DNA from: Pseudomonadota bacterium
GTDB taxonomy: Bacteria > Desulfobacterota > Desulfobulbia > Desulfobulbales > SURF-16
NCBI GenBank assembly: GCA_018897105.1
Contig: JAHILF010000041.1
Location: 1-64,000 of the forward strand
DNA length: 64,000 nt
Direction: 5' to 3'
The notes under the pieces are model-generated. The model made no database searches. It saw only the letters and a list, made by a program, of their open reading frames with translations, and was not told the DNA's origin. Below, in pieces: positions 25,136-35,149 of this stretch (the first letter of the stretch is position 1; the number at the start of each line of letters is the position of its first letter). The position numbers were made by a program, and so were the translations under genes.

Positions 25136-26920
25136 TTAAGTTCGTGACTCAAGATCCTGCCAGCGGGCATAGAGCTTATCGACTTTTTCCTGGGTCGGCT
25201 GTAAAAGGGAACACCATTTGGCCAGTTCCTCCGCATTGCTGTTGACAGCCGGGCTTTCCAGCTGCTGTCGGCAGTGTTCAAGTTCCTCCTCCGCCTCAAG
25301 GATTTTTTCTTCAATAGTGGCAAGTTCAAGTTTTTCACCATAGGTCAGTTTCGCCTCACCCTGTTTCCGCGTTTTTTCTCTGGCAACGGTCTTCTTTTTT
25401 ACAGGCGCAGCCTGCCGGTTCTGATCCTGCAGCCACTGGTCAAAATCCTCATAAATGGCAGTTCCGCCTCTGCCGTTAAACCCGAGAATTTTCGTGGTAA
25501 CATTGTCGAGAAAAAATCGATCATGGCTGACCAGGACCACGGCCCCGGGAAAATCGATCAGGCTCTCCTCTAAAACGGAAAGAGAAGGGATATCCAGATC
25601 GTTGCCGGGTTCGTCGAGCAGAAGAATATCCGCCTGCTGCAGCATGAGGCGGGCAATGAGAATCCTGGCCTGTTCGCCTCCAGAGAGGCGGCTTACCGGT
25701 TGATCAAGCTGATCCGGCTGAAAAAGGAAACGTTTGGCCCAGCTGACGATGTGCAGGGGATTGCCGAGATACATGACCGTGTCGCCAGCCGGTGAAAGAG
25801 ACTGGCGCAGGGTTTCATCCTGATTGATCTGTTCCCGTTTCTGGTCAAAGAGAACAATGCGAATGCCATCGGCCTGCGTCATTTTACCGCTGTCCGGTGC
25901 GGTGTTCCCGGCCAGGATATTGATAAGGGTACTCTTGCCGCTGCCGTTTGCTCCCATGAGGCCGAGGCGGCTGCCCGGCGAGAGAACGAAGCTGAGATCG
26001 CTGAACAGCGGGCGTCCTTCCACGGATTTGCAAAGATCCAGGGCCTCAAGTAGTTTTTTCGTTTTGCGGCCGGTGGCATCAAAATCAATCTTCACCTGTC
26101 TGTTGGCCGCGTTCATTTCCCGCACGACCTTCAGTTCATTTTGCAGGTCATGTGCCTTATCAATACGGAAACGGGCTTTGGTGGTGCGGGCTTTGGGCCC
26201 GCGGCTCAGCCATTCCGTCTCCCGTCGCACCTTGTTGGAAAGAGCGGATTGCCGCTGGCTCTGGCTGTCGAGAAAGGCTTCTCGTTCTTCAATAAACCGG
26301 CTGTAATTGCCGTTGACCCTGAAAAATCCCTCGGGATAGCAGCGGTTGAGTTCAATGATGCGGTTGGTTGTGTTCTCCAGGAAGGCCCGGTCATGGCTGA
26401 TGAGGATAAAGGCAAACGACGGGTTGGTCAGGATTTTTTCAAGCCACAGGATGCCCTGGATATCAAGATGGTTGGTGGGTTCATCCAGCAGCAGGAGATC
26501 TGGTTGCCGGATCAGCGCCCTGGCAATTGCCAGTCTCTTGCGCCAGCCGCCGGAAAGCTCGGCGACTTGCTGATTGCCGTCCTCCAACTGTGTCTGGCCC
26601 TTGATGATTTGAATCCGGCCGTGTCGGGAAGCTTCGTCATGATCATCAGCGATTGCCTCCTCAAGGACCATCTCAACAGTCTGATCCGGCTGGAATGTGT
26701 CATCCTGAGCCAGGTAAACAATCTTTAAACCCTTCCGGCTGATTACTTTTCCGCTGTCCGGAGTTTCCTGGTTTGCGAGAATTTTCAGCAGGGTTGATTT
26801 ACCGGAACCGTTTGGCCCGATCAGGCCAAGACGTTCATTGCTGTAAAAACTGATGGATATGTCTGTAAAGAGCTGGTGTGCTCCGAAACTTTTGCTGATT
26901 GACTGACAATTAATTATCAT
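25136..26920 (-). CDS. uup: ABC-F family ATPase, Uup-like
   Basis: A 594-residue soluble protein with two ABC modules. The first has GPNGSGKST, ELSGGWRKRLAIARALI and LLLDEPTNHLD, the second GANGSGKST, RLSGGEQARILIARLM and LLLDEPGNDLD. A charged linker separates them (RGPKARTTKARFRIDKA). The C-terminal 80 residues are a coiled coil (EEKILEAEEELEHCRQQLE), which is the Uup hallmark among ABC-F proteins. Uup binds ribosomes and branched DNA and affects transposon excision. All ATPase motifs are intact. Confidence 0.9.
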   Translation of the reverse strand: MIINCQSISKSFGAHQLFTDISISFYSNERLGLIGPNGSGKSTLLKILANQETPDSGKVISRKGLKIVYLAQDDTFQPDQTVEMVLEEAIADDHDEASRHGRIQIIKGQTQLEDGNQQVAELSGGWRKRLAIARALIRQPDLLLLDEPTNHLDIQGILWLEKILTNPSFAFILISHDRAFLENTTNRIIELNRCYPEGFFRVNGNYSRFIEEREAFLDSQSQRQSALSNKVRRETEWLSRGPKARTTKARFRIDKAHDLQNELKVVREMNAANRQVKIDFDATGRKTKKLLEALDLCKSVEGRPLFSDLSFVLSPGSRLGLMGANGSGKSTLINILAGNTAPDSGKMTQADGIRIVLFDQKREQINQDETLRQSLSPAGDTVMYLGNPLHIVSWAKRFLFQPDQLDQPVSRLSGGEQARILIARLMLQQADILLLDEPGNDLDIPSLSVLEESLIDFPGAVVLVSHDRFFLDNVTTKILGFNGRGGTAIYEDFDQWLQDQNRQAAPVKKKTVAREKTRKQGEAKLTYGEKLELATIEEKILEAEEELEHCRQQLESPAVNSNAEELAKWCSLLQPTQEKVDKLYARWQDLESRT

Positions 26921-27360
26921 AAATGGGAATAATATCTGTCTCGTAACAGTTCATTTGTCGTGACATGGCTAAGGTTTGATGTGATCAGCTGAATTTAATC
27001 TTTTTTGCTGAAAAATAAAGGAGGACAGATTTTTTTTTGTCCTCCGCCGGTTGCATCTCAAGGCCGGAAAACAAGTGATCCCTGCAAAAGTGATGAACTC
27101 GTATTTGTGCCCATGAAGGTAAAAATTCTTTTTTTACCACAGAGCACACCGAGATCACAGAGAAATATTTTTTATTACAGTCAGTTATCTCTGTGGTCTT
27201 TGTGTGCTCCGTGGTAAATTTTCAGTTGTTAGGAAGCCATCAAAAGTGTTTCCTGAAAAACTGTTGACTTCTCAAGTGTGTATCGGGCAAAATTGTATTC
27301 CAGGTAAGCGACATCCTGTTGCAGGAGATAAAGACTATATTTTACCGTTGAGGTTATCAT
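26921..27360. other. Intergenic region rich in inverted repeats
   Basis: This stretch has no gene. It contains an 8-bp hairpin with a T-rich loop (GGAGGACA at 27020-27027 with TGTCCTCC at 27038-27045) and a long palindromic element at 27134-27218. Confidence 0.6.
27134..27218. repeat. Long imperfect palindrome (TTTACCACAGAG type)
   Basis: The left arm TTTACCACAGAGCACAC pairs, with a few mismatches, with the right arm GTGTGCTCCGTGGTAAA. Inner arms ATCACAGAGA and TCTCTGTGGT extend the stem around an A/T-rich loop. A related element (TACCACAGAG) is at 63733-63787. Such elements occur dispersed in related genomes and may be mobile REP/MITE-like units. Confidence 0.7.
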
Positions 27361-27897
27361 ATGGCAGATGAATTGGAAACTATTGATATCGTGGCTAATA
27401 TTTTCAGCCTGGCCATCAAGAAAACTTTGGAAAAAAGTACAAAAAAAAACATTAAATATTCTCCGACGTTTCAGTCCATCCCCAGGGTCAGTCTGAAGCC
27501 TGAAATAGGATGTTTTGTCATGTTTTCAGGCGACTACAACGGGCTGGTCGTGATGAATTTCACAGCCGAAGCGGCAATGGATCTCTATACAAGTTACATG
27601 ACCAATATGGGTTTGCCGGAAAGTGATTTAGTCAAGGAATGTACATCCAATGACGTCATTGATACCATGGGGGAGATGACAAATCAAGTCATGGGCCGCG
27701 CCATGAGCATGGTTGAAAACAAATTTGAACTGACCTCAAATTGCGGTCAGCCCAAGGCCCTGGCGTTGAGCAATGCCATTACCCTCACCCCTGAGATGGA
27801 TTATCAGACCAATCGTCGCGTTTCTTTTTCCGTGGGCTCCAACAGGTTCCATATGGAGCTTGCCCTGGAGCAGACCCGGTTTGTTGTCACCAAATAG
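27361..27897 (+). CDS. CheX-like (DUF3334-type) chemotaxis phosphatase-family protein
   Basis: A 178-residue protein. The CheX/CheC-like helix is visible as DVIDTMGEMTNQVMGRAMSMVE: the E..NQ pair matches the ExxN active-site motif that dephosphorylates CheY-P. The N-terminal part has the alternating strand pattern of the family (CFVMFSGDYNGLVVMNF). It is convergent with the MCP gene just downstream. A chemotaxis role is inferred from motif and neighbour. Confidence 0.72.
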   Translation: MADELETIDIVANIFSLAIKKTLEKSTKKNIKYSPTFQSIPRVSLKPEIGCFVMFSGDYNGLVVMNFTAEAAMDLYTSYMTNMGLPESDLVKECTSNDVIDTMGEMTNQVMGRAMSMVENKFELTSNCGQPKALALSNAITLTPEMDYQTNRRVSFSVGSNRFHMELALEQTRFVVTK

Positions 27898-27909
27898 AAT
27901 AAAGCCCCA

Positions 27910-29480
27910 TTAGCGTATACCGTGTTGGTTCAGAAACGGACCATACTGTTTATCTTCAATCAGGATGTGCGTTTGCAGCCAGTCCTTGAGGAAGGTAAGG
28001 GCATCGATAAAATTGACCTCCTTGCCTTCATTGATCTGGCTGATAATTCCTGTCACCCTGCCGAGAAGTTTTTCGTGAATGGCCTTATGCTTCTTGGTTT
28101 CCGGATAGTTGAACCGGTCAAAATATCTTTCTTCATTGGCAAAGTGGTCCACTGTAAATTTGGCAAGGTCCCCTAGAATCTTTTTGATCTCATTGATCGG
28201 CTGATCCTTTTTAACCGCGGCATGGATCTGGTTGATGTAGTCCATGATCTTCGTATGCTGCTCGTCAATTTCGGCAATGCCGACGCTGAATTCACTGCTG
28301 AAGACAATGAATTTTTTCTCAGCAGGTTTATTGTCAGCCATATATTTTTGCGGTACCGTAAAAAATCGCAGCACTCTGTCAATATCCTTGCCCAGGCTTG
28401 CCACCTCCATACCACTGGCATAGACCTTGGTTGAATCGGTTTTAATGGTGGTGCTTTCGGCGGAAAGTTCGGTCATCGATTCCGCAACCAGGTGGGCAAG
28501 TTGTGCTGAATCGGTAATGAGCCTGTTGACTTCGGTGACCGCTTCACTGGTGGTGACCACGGCGGAGGTCATTTCCTTGGTGCCGTCCGTTACCTTGGCT
28601 AAACTTTCCGCTATATCCTTTGTTGTTACCGATTGTTCCTCCACTGCTGCGGCAATGGTTGCCACCACATTATCACCTCATTAATGACCTCATGGATGGT
28701 GCTGATTTCCTTGATGGTCGCTTCGGTTGCCGACTGGATGGCGTTGACTTTATTGCGGATGTTTTCCGTCGCCTTACTGGTCTGGGTGGCCAGGTCCTTT
28801 ACCTCGTTGGCGACCACGGCAAATCCCTTCCCCGCTTCTCCGGCCCGGGCCGCTTCAATAGTGGCGTTTAAGGCGAGGAGTTTTGTCTGGTCGGAGATCT
28901 CGGTGATAACGGAAATGACGTTGTTAATTTCAGAGGCGGCGCTGCCAAGGCTGTTCACTCTGTCCGAGGCATTCCGCACGGATTGGGCCGCTTTGTAGGC
29001 AACAATTCTGGCCTGTTCGGAATTTTGCGCAATTTCGGTTATGGTGGCCGCCATCACCTCGGTTGAGGTGGAGACAATACTTAAGTTGTCAGACGACTCC
29101 GAAGCTTTGGCCGAAACGGAATTCATATTAAGAGCAAGTCCTGAGGCAACAATGGAAATGGTCTGCAGATTCTCTTCCATTTCCTTGGAGGAGGCGACCA
29201 CATTGGCAGCGTGGAGGGCCATTGTTTGGGCAGTATTGCGCATGCCCGCGGACAGTTTCTCCAGTTCCGCTGAGGCAAAGGCGAGATTTTTGGTGTCGCT
29301 GATGACACCGCTGACAATTTTTGCGAGATTTTCCTGCATATTGGCAATGGAGCGCAAAACATTTTTGCGGCTGGCAAGGTCCATGTCCGTGGTGAGATCA
29401 CCCTGGGCGATTTGTTCAATGATTTTTTCAACTTCGGCAAGTGATGAGCCGCTCTTGCAAAAAAAATCTTTCCCAAACAT
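27910..29480 (-). pseudogene. Methyl-accepting chemotaxis protein with C-terminal bacteriohemerythrin, single frameshift
   Basis: The 5' part (29480 to about 28670) encodes a soluble MCP: no membrane segment, then a signalling domain with the hairpin tip [22 protein letters not shown] and [19 protein letters not shown]. The 3' part (to 27910) continues the coiled coil ([20 protein letters not shown]) in another frame and ends in hemerythrin with the di-iron ligands EIDEQH, DHFANEE, KHKAIH and HILIEDKQYGPF. The junction near 28674 reads GAGGTGATAATGTGG where GAGGTGAATAATGTGG would restore the frame, so one A is missing. Apart from that base the gene is intact. If repaired it would be a cytoplasmic oxygen or redox chemoreceptor. 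Confidence 0.85.
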
Positions 29481-29781
29481 AAAATTCTCTTTAAGTTGCT
29501 TGTTGCATCAGAGCAGTAGAGAAAAAAGTGGACAATAAATAACTCTGACTTATCTTATGCAGATGTAAACCGGCAATCAACGCCTTCTGCCTGGCCTGAT
29601 GAAAGCAGAAAAGGTTTTTAAAAATGTATGTGATGCGGTAGTATAGCAGACTTTGGTTCTTTCCGGCTGTAACAGCTTACTATAGTGTATTGGTACTGAT
29701 AGCGGTATCGTCCATGGAATGGAAACAATTATTTAATTATATAACAATCTTTTATAAATTTCACCCATAAGGAGGTTTTTC
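29481..29781. other. Intergenic region between divergent mcp and mrp genes
   Basis: About 300 bases between two divergent genes. It must hold both promoters, but no near-consensus pair stands out. No gene is seen. Confidence 0.35.
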
Positions 29782-30735
29782 ATGGGAAATTCCTGTCAAC
29801 AGAAGAGCAGTTCCTGCAGCAGTGGCACCTGCGGTTCACCTGACGCAGCAGTTTCAAAGCAGGATATGGCAATCACTTCGTCGCTTGGGAAGATTAAAAA
29901 TAAAATTCTGGTTATGAGCGGCAAGGGTGGGGTCGGAAAAAGTACCGTTTCAACCAATCTCGCCTTGGGGCTGGCAAACAGGGGCTACAAGGTCGGGCTG
30001 ATGGACGTGGACCTCCATGGACCTGATATCTGCCGTATGCTTAATCTGACCGAAAAGCTGCAGGCAACCCAGACTGACGGACGCTCCTTGTTCCCGCCGA
30101 TGCAATACGGAGAAAACCTCAAGGTTATTTCCCTGGAATATATGATGGAAGACCGTGATGATCCGATCATCTGGCGTGGACCGCTCAAGGTTCAGGCGAT
30201 CCGCCAGTTTATTGCCGATATGGACTGGGGGGAGCTTGATTACCTGATTATAGACGCCCCTCCGGGTACAGGAGATGAGCCGTTAACCGTGGCCCAGACC
30301 ATCAAAGATGCCCAGGCCGTGGTCGTCACCACTCCCCAGGAGGTGGCTCTGGCTGATGTCAGAAAGTCCCTGAACTTCTGCAAGCATGTAAAGATGAAGG
30401 TTATCGGCATGGTTGAAAACATGAGTGGTTTTCTTTGCCCGCACTGCAATCAGAGTGTGGAGATTTTCAAGACCGGCGGCGGGGAGAAAACCGCTAAGGA
30501 ATTCGGCGTTAATTTTCTGGGCAGGGTGCCGATTGATCCCAGGATTGTCGTGGGTGGAGATGATGGCAAGCCGTATCTCAGTTCTACTGCGGAGAGTCCG
30601 GCCATTAAGGCCTTCGACGAGATTATCACCAATGTGGAAAAGCAAACAGCGGCAACCGCTGCTTCTTCGTTGAAGATTGCCGATGCCAGTTGCGCCTGCG
30701 GCTCGACCTGCAATCCTTCCACCTGCAACTGTTAG
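29782..30735 (+). CDS. mrp: Mrp/NBP35-family Fe-S carrier ATPase
   Basis: A 317-residue protein of the ApbC/Mrp family. It has the deviant Walker A MSGKGGVGKST, DVDLHGPDICRML, IIDAPPGTGDE and the CxxC site in FLCPHCNQ that holds the shared cluster. Both ends are Cys-rich: the N-terminus has CQQKSSSCSSGTC and the last 15 residues have CACGSTCNPSTCNC. The family assembles and delivers 4Fe-4S clusters. AAGGAGG precedes the ATG. Downstream is an MBL-fold hydrolase. Confidence 0.92.
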   Translation: MGNSCQQKSSSCSSGTCGSPDAAVSKQDMAITSSLGKIKNKILVMSGKGGVGKSTVSTNLALGLANRGYKVGLMDVDLHGPDICRMLNLTEKLQATQTDGRSLFPPMQYGENLKVISLEYMMEDRDDPIIWRGPLKVQAIRQFIADMDWGELDYLIIDAPPGTGDEPLTVAQTIKDAQAVVVTTPQEVALADVRKSLNFCKHVKMKVIGMVENMSGFLCPHCNQSVEIFKTGGGEKTAKEFGVNFLGRVPIDPRIVVGGDDGKPYLSSTAESPAIKAFDEIITNVEKQTAATAASSLKIADASCACGSTCNPSTCNC

Positions 30736-30808
30736 CCCTTTTTTTGTCGGTTTATAGCGGTTTACGGCAATGATGACTTGCGGATCAGTCTTATCAATAA
30801 GGTGAATT

Positions 30809-31447
30809 ATGCTTATCAGGCAGATGACGGTCGGCTCCATGGCGGTTTGTTGCTATCTTGTCGCCTGTGAGAAAACCAGGAAGGCGATGCTCATTGATCC
30901 GGGCGGTAATGAGGATGACGTGCTGGCCATGATCAAAAAAGAGGGGGTCAGCCTTGAATATATCGTCAATACCCATGGGCACCCTGATCATGTCTGCGCC
31001 AACGGACCGATAAAGAAAGCGACCGGCGCCCCTATTGTCATGCACGAGGCTGACGCGGCTTTTTTCGGCAGGCCCGAGGTGGACAAATATTTTTCCATGC
31101 TTGGCCTGGCCACCTCACCGCCTCCTGACAAGCTGGTCAAGGATGGGGATATCCTGCAGGTCGGCCTGCTATCCTTTGAGGTGATCCACACCCCTGGGCA
31201 TACCCCCGGCGGAATCTGTCTGTACAGCGCCCCCAACCTTTTCACCGGCGATACCCTCTTTGTCGGCGCCGTGGGACGTACGGATTTTCCCGGTGGAGAT
31301 CTGCGGATTTTCATGCAGGCGATCCGTGAGCGTCTCCTGCAGCTGCCCGATGAGACCATTGTCTGGCCGGGACACGGTTATGGGGGGTCCCGTTCCACCA
31401 TCGGTGAGGAAAAACGCAGTAATCCCTTTATCAACGGAGAGTTCTGA
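30809..31447 (+). CDS. MBL-fold hydrolase, glyoxalase II-like
   Basis: A 212-residue metallo-beta-lactamase-fold protein. The dinuclear metal motif is NTHGHPDH, followed by HTPGHTPGG, GDTLFVGAVGRTDFPGG and WPGHGYGG. The layout matches the YcbL-type hydroxyacylglutathione hydrolases or other thioester hydrolases. Substrate cannot be told. It ends 2 bases before selB, so the two are coupled. Confidence 0.9.
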   Translation: MLIRQMTVGSMAVCCYLVACEKTRKAMLIDPGGNEDDVLAMIKKEGVSLEYIVNTHGHPDHVCANGPIKKATGAPIVMHEADAAFFGRPEVDKYFSMLGLATSPPPDKLVKDGDILQVGLLSFEVIHTPGHTPGGICLYSAPNLFTGDTLFVGAVGRTDFPGGDLRIFMQAIRERLLQLPDETIVWPGHGYGGSRSTIGEEKRSNPFINGEF

Positions 31448-31449
31448 GC

Positions 31450-33366
31450 ATGCGGGAAATCGTACTGGGAACAGCAGGTCATGTGGACCATGGCAAGACC
31501 AGTTTTGTCAGGGCCTTGACCGGCATTGACACCGACAGGCTCAAGGAGGAAAAAGAACGGGGAATCACCATTGAACTCGGTTTTGCCTACCTTGATCTGG
31601 CCTGCGGCCATCGGCTGGGCATTATTGATGTCCCCGGGCATGAGCGCTTTGTCAAGAATATGGTGGCCGGAGTTGCCGGCATCGATCTGGTCGCTTTCAT
31701 CATTGCCGCTGACGAAGGGATCATGCCCCAGACTAGGGAGCATTTTGAGATCTGCCGACTGCTCGGGGTGAAGAAAGGTCTTATCGTCATCACCAAAAAG
31801 GATATGGTGGAGTCCGACTGGCTTGAGTTGGTGGAGGAGGAGGTGCGGGGATTCTTTGCGGACAGTTTTCTGGCCGAGGCCCCGCTCGTCATGGTTTCCT
31901 CTACCACAGGGGAGGGGATTGAAGAGGCGCGCAGAATCCTGGATTCGTTGGTTTCCTCCTGTGAGTTTGCTGAGGCCTACGGACCTTTCCGCCTGGCCAT
32001 TGACCGCATCTTCACCATGAAGGGGTTCGGGGCCGTGGTGACGGGGACCTCCCTTTCCGGTCGGGTTGCCGTGGGAGATGATATCAGGATCTACCCCAAG
32101 GAGCTTGACGGGAAGATCCGGGGCATCCAGGTTCATGGCCAGAGCGTGGAACTGGTGGAAGCAGGCAACCGTACGGCAATCAATATTCAGGGCATTGAAA
32201 TGGATATGCTGGAGAGGGGAAATGTCCTGGCCAGCCCCGGGTGCCTGAAACCTTCCTATATGCTGGATGCCGAATTTCTCTATCTGTCCTCCAATCAAAA
32301 ATCGCTGAAAAACAGAACCAGAGTCCGTGTTCATCTCGGCACGGCTGAGATCATGGGACGCATCGTACTGCTCGAGAGCGAAGAGGTTGCCCCAGGCAGC
32401 ACTGCCAATGTTCAGCTGCTGCTGGAAGAGCCGGTGGGGGTTTGGCCGGGGGATCACTATGTTGTGCGCAAGTATTCACCGGTGACCACTATCGGCGGTG
32501 GTGTGGTGCTCAATAATTCCGCCCCGAAACGAAAACGCTTCCGGGAGGAAAACAGCAGGATTTTTACCATTTATCATACCGCCTCCCAGGAGGATCTTGT
32601 GCTTTTCCATCTGCGGGAGAGCGGTTACAGGGGTCTTCCCGGGGCGGAGCTGTCGGTGAAAATGGGTTGTTTCGGCAATCGTTTTAAAAAATTGATGACT
32701 GGGCCGATTTCGTCCCGCAAGGTGGTGGTGGTTGATTCGGAAAAACAGCTTTATGTAGCGGAGGACGTCTATGCCGGGCTGCTGTCGAAAATTGCCGATC
32801 TCCTCGCCGCTTTTCATAAGGAAAGTCCGTTAAAGCCCGGACTGCCCAAGGAAGAGCTGCGCAGCCGGGCAGATAAGATGCTTGGACCGAAACTCTTTCA
32901 TCTCTGTCTGGTTGATCTGAGTAAAAAAGATATCATTGTGCAGGAAGAGGGTATTGTCCGTCTGGCCGCCCATCAGGTCTTCCTGCAGGCTGATGAAAAG
33001 GAAATCAGGGAAAAGATGGAAAAACTTTTCGCCGCAGCAGGACTGAATGCCCCGACGATGAAGGAGGTACAAGGTGCCTTCCCCGATGTTCCCCAGTCCC
33101 TGGTTATGGAGGTGCTGAGCCTGCTCGTAAAAGATGGCCTGATCGCCAAGGTGACCAATGATTTTTATTTTTCCACCAGGGCGCTCGATGAGCTGCAGAA
33201 AAGACTTGTTGATTTTCTGCAGAAGGAAGGGGATATTGACGCCCCGCGCTTTAAAGATATGACCGGCTTGACCAGGAAATTTTCCATCCCCCTGCTTGAA
33301 TATTTCGATAAGGTAAAATTGACCCTGCGGGTAGGAGATAAGCGCATCCTGCGCGTTAAGGGCTGA
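31450..33366 (+). CDS. selB: Selenocysteine-specific elongation factor SelB
   Basis: A 638-residue translation factor. The N-terminal GTPase has [40 protein letters not shown] and TKKDM. Domains 2 and 3 follow, then C-terminal winged helices (about 380-638) that bind the SECIS hairpin of selenoprotein mRNA. The sequence matches SelB rather than EF-Tu because of the [16 protein letters not shown] signature and the C-terminal extension. It implies that this organism makes selenoproteins. selA, selD and tRNA-Sec are not in the window. Confidence 0.96.
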   Translation: MREIVLGTAGHVDHGKTSFVRALTGIDTDRLKEEKERGITIELGFAYLDLACGHRLGIIDVPGHERFVKNMVAGVAGIDLVAFIIAADEGIMPQTREHFEICRLLGVKKGLIVITKKDMVESDWLELVEEEVRGFFADSFLAEAPLVMVSSTTGEGIEEARRILDSLVSSCEFAEAYGPFRLAIDRIFTMKGFGAVVTGTSLSGRVAVGDDIRIYPKELDGKIRGIQVHGQSVELVEAGNRTAINIQGIEMDMLERGNVLASPGCLKPSYMLDAEFLYLSSNQKSLKNRTRVRVHLGTAEIMGRIVLLESEEVAPGSTANVQLLLEEPVGVWPGDHYVVRKYSPVTTIGGGVVLNNSAPKRKRFREENSRIFTIYHTASQEDLVLFHLRESGYRGLPGAELSVKMGCFGNRFKKLMTGPISSRKVVVVDSEKQLYVAEDVYAGLLSKIADLLAAFHKESPLKPGLPKEELRSRADKMLGPKLFHLCLVDLSKKDIIVQEEGIVRLAAHQVFLQADEKEIREKMEKLFAAAGLNAPTMKEVQGAFPDVPQSLVMEVLSLLVKDGLIAKVTNDFYFSTRALDELQKRLVDFLQKEGDIDAPRFKDMTGLTRKFSIPLLEYFDKVKLTLRVGDKRILRVKG

Positions 33367-33487
33367 CCAGACAATTCCATTAACTTTGGCACTTTGAGTG
33401 GTGGTATAACCTAATGAAATTATGTTGCGAGATCAGGAATTCTGAAGTTGTCACCCATTTCCCGCCCATGCAACAGCAGTAAGTCAC

Positions 33488-33502
33488 AGGAGAACAGGTA
33501 TA
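33488..33502 (+). promoter_or_regulatory. Ribosome site and ATA start of hflX
   Basis: AGGAGA at 33488-33493 is followed six bases later by ATA at 33500. The frame from the upstream stop at 33443 down to 33620 contains no ATG, GTG or TTG, so either ATA is used or the first codon was mutated from ATG. Confidence 0.6.
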
Positions 33503-35149
33503 AGTAATCTCATCGGAAATCTCAGCGGCCTGAAAACAGGTCAGCTCAAACGTCTGGAACGCCTCGGTAAACGGAGAACTGATCCCAATCTGATTATCTC
33601 GGCGGAAATCGCCCGGGAGATGGGGGAACTTTCTGCTGAGATCAAACGCCAGATCGGCCTGCTGCTTGATCGCTCCGGGCAGGTGGAAACGGTCATTATC
33701 GGCGATCATAAAAAAATTGTCATACCTGCTCTTTCTCATATCCGTTCCGCAGGCGGCCGCCTGAAGGGCTTGCGTTGCGTTCACACCCATCTTGGCGGAG
33801 AAGATCTCACCGAGGACGATCTGATGGACCTTCTTTTCCTCCGTCTGGATCTGATGGCCATGATCAAGGTCATGGACAGCGGTCTGCCGGAGAAACTCTA
33901 TGCGGTGCATCTGATCCCTGCTCCGGTTGACGGGAAAAGCTGGCATTTCCTCCCCCCGGTTTTTCCTTCCCGGCAGCCGGCAAACTTTCTGGAGCTGATA
34001 GCCGCCCTTGAGGACGAGTTCTCCCGCTCTGCGGCGGCCAGAAAAAGTGATGCTAGCAAAGACCGGGCCATCCTGATCAGTGTTACCACCAAAGCAAAGA
34101 CCGGGGCTCAGGAATCCATGGATGAACTGGTTGAGCTGGTCCGTTCCGATGATGTGGAGGTGCTGGAAACCATTATCCAGCGGCGTGACCGAATCAATCC
34201 CAAACTGATCATCGGTAAGGGAAAACTGGCGGAAATCATGCTGACCGCTCTCAAGCGTAATGCCAATCTGCTTATTTTCGACCAGGAGTTGAACCCTTCC
34301 CAGGTGCGCTCCATCACCGATCATACTGAACTGCGGGTTATCGACCGGACCCAGCTTATTCTGGATATTTTTGCCAGACGGGCGCTCAGCCGGGAGGGAA
34401 AATTGCAGATCGAGATGGCCCAGCTCAAGTATCTGCTGCCGCGCCTGGGTCAGCGTGATGACGCCCTGTCAAGGCTGACCGGCGGGATCGGCGGCAGAGG
34501 GCCGGGTGAAACGAAACTTGAGGTCGACAGACGCCGGATCAACGACCGGTTGAGCAAACTGGACAAACGCTTAAAACAGGTAGCCCAGGAGCGGCACCAC
34601 CGCCGGTCACGCCGCCGCAAAAAGGACCTGCCGGTCATTTCCCTGGTGGGCTATACCAACGCCGGTAAGTCGACCCTGTTAAACAGTCTGACTAAAAGCA
34701 ACATCTATGCGGAGGACAAGCTCTTTGCCACCCTTGATCCGACCAGTCGCCGGTTGCGTTTTCCCGAAGATGTTGAGGTCATTGTCACCGACACGGTAGG
34801 TTTTATCAGGAATCTGCCGGACGAACTGCTCAAGGCATTCAAGGCCACCCTGGAAGAGCTGCATGAAGCAGATCTGTTGGTGCATATCATTGATATCAGT
34901 AATCCGCGTTTTGCCGAGCAGATCCGCGTGGTTGAGGAGGTGCTGGAGGAGCTCGATCTTGCAGGTATTACCATTATGCAGGTTTATAATAAAATTGATA
35001 AGGCGGACCCCGTGTTTGTGAAAGAACTGCTGGAAAGATCTGATGCCGTTGCCGTTTCGGCCATCAATCCGGCCACCTTTGCCCCGTTTCTGGAAAAAGC
35101 AAAGAAACTGGTGCTGAAAAAATGGAATGGACATCAAGATGTCGCCTGA
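33500..35149 (+). CDS. hflX: GTPase HflX (non-canonical ATA start)
   Basis: A protein of about 549 residues, the length usual for the long N-terminally extended HflX type. The conserved HflX N-terminus begins GNLSGLKTGQLKRLERL a few codons after the ATA at 33500, well before the first ATG (33620). Downstream are the HflX domain (GKGKLAEIMLTAL, ELNPSQVRSI, QIEMAQLKYLLPRL, GGIGGRGPGETKLE) and the G domain (SLVGYTNAGKSTLLNSL, TDTVGFIRNLP, NKIDK). HflX splits and rescues stalled 70S ribosomes. It overlaps the next gene by 23 bases. Confidence 0.9.
   Translation: MSNLIGNLSGLKTGQLKRLERLGKRRTDPNLIISAEIAREMGELSAEIKRQIGLLLDRSGQVETVIIGDHKKIVIPALSHIRSAGGRLKGLRCVHTHLGGEDLTEDDLMDLLFLRLDLMAMIKVMDSGLPEKLYAVHLIPAPVDGKSWHFLPPVFPSRQPANFLELIAALEDEFSRSAAARKSDASKDRAILISVTTKAKTGAQESMDELVELVRSDDVEVLETIIQRRDRINPKLIIGKGKLAEIMLTALKRNANLLIFDQELNPSQVRSITDHTELRVIDRTQLILDIFARRALSREGKLQIEMAQLKYLLPRLGQRDDALSRLTGGIGGRGPGETKLEVDRRRINDRLSKLDKRLKQVAQERHHRRSRRRKKDLPVISLVGYTNAGKSTLLNSLTKSNIYAEDKLFATLDPTSRRLRFPEDVEVIVTDTVGFIRNLPDELLKAFKATLEELHEADLLVHIIDISNPRFAEQIRVVEEVLEELDLAGITIMQVYNKIDKADPVFVKELLERSDAVAVSAINPATFAPFLEKAKKLVLKKWNGHQDVA

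Noticed and set aside
31378..32457. 359-codon minus-strand frame
   Set aside because: Opposite selB; His- and Gly-rich mirror of selB codons.
31450..33366. Possible selenoprotein gene or SECIS element near selB
   Set aside because: No in-frame TGA with a downstream hairpin and no Sec-family protein was found in the window.
33380..34324. 314-codon minus-strand frame
   Set aside because: Opposite hflX, whose domains are unmistakable.
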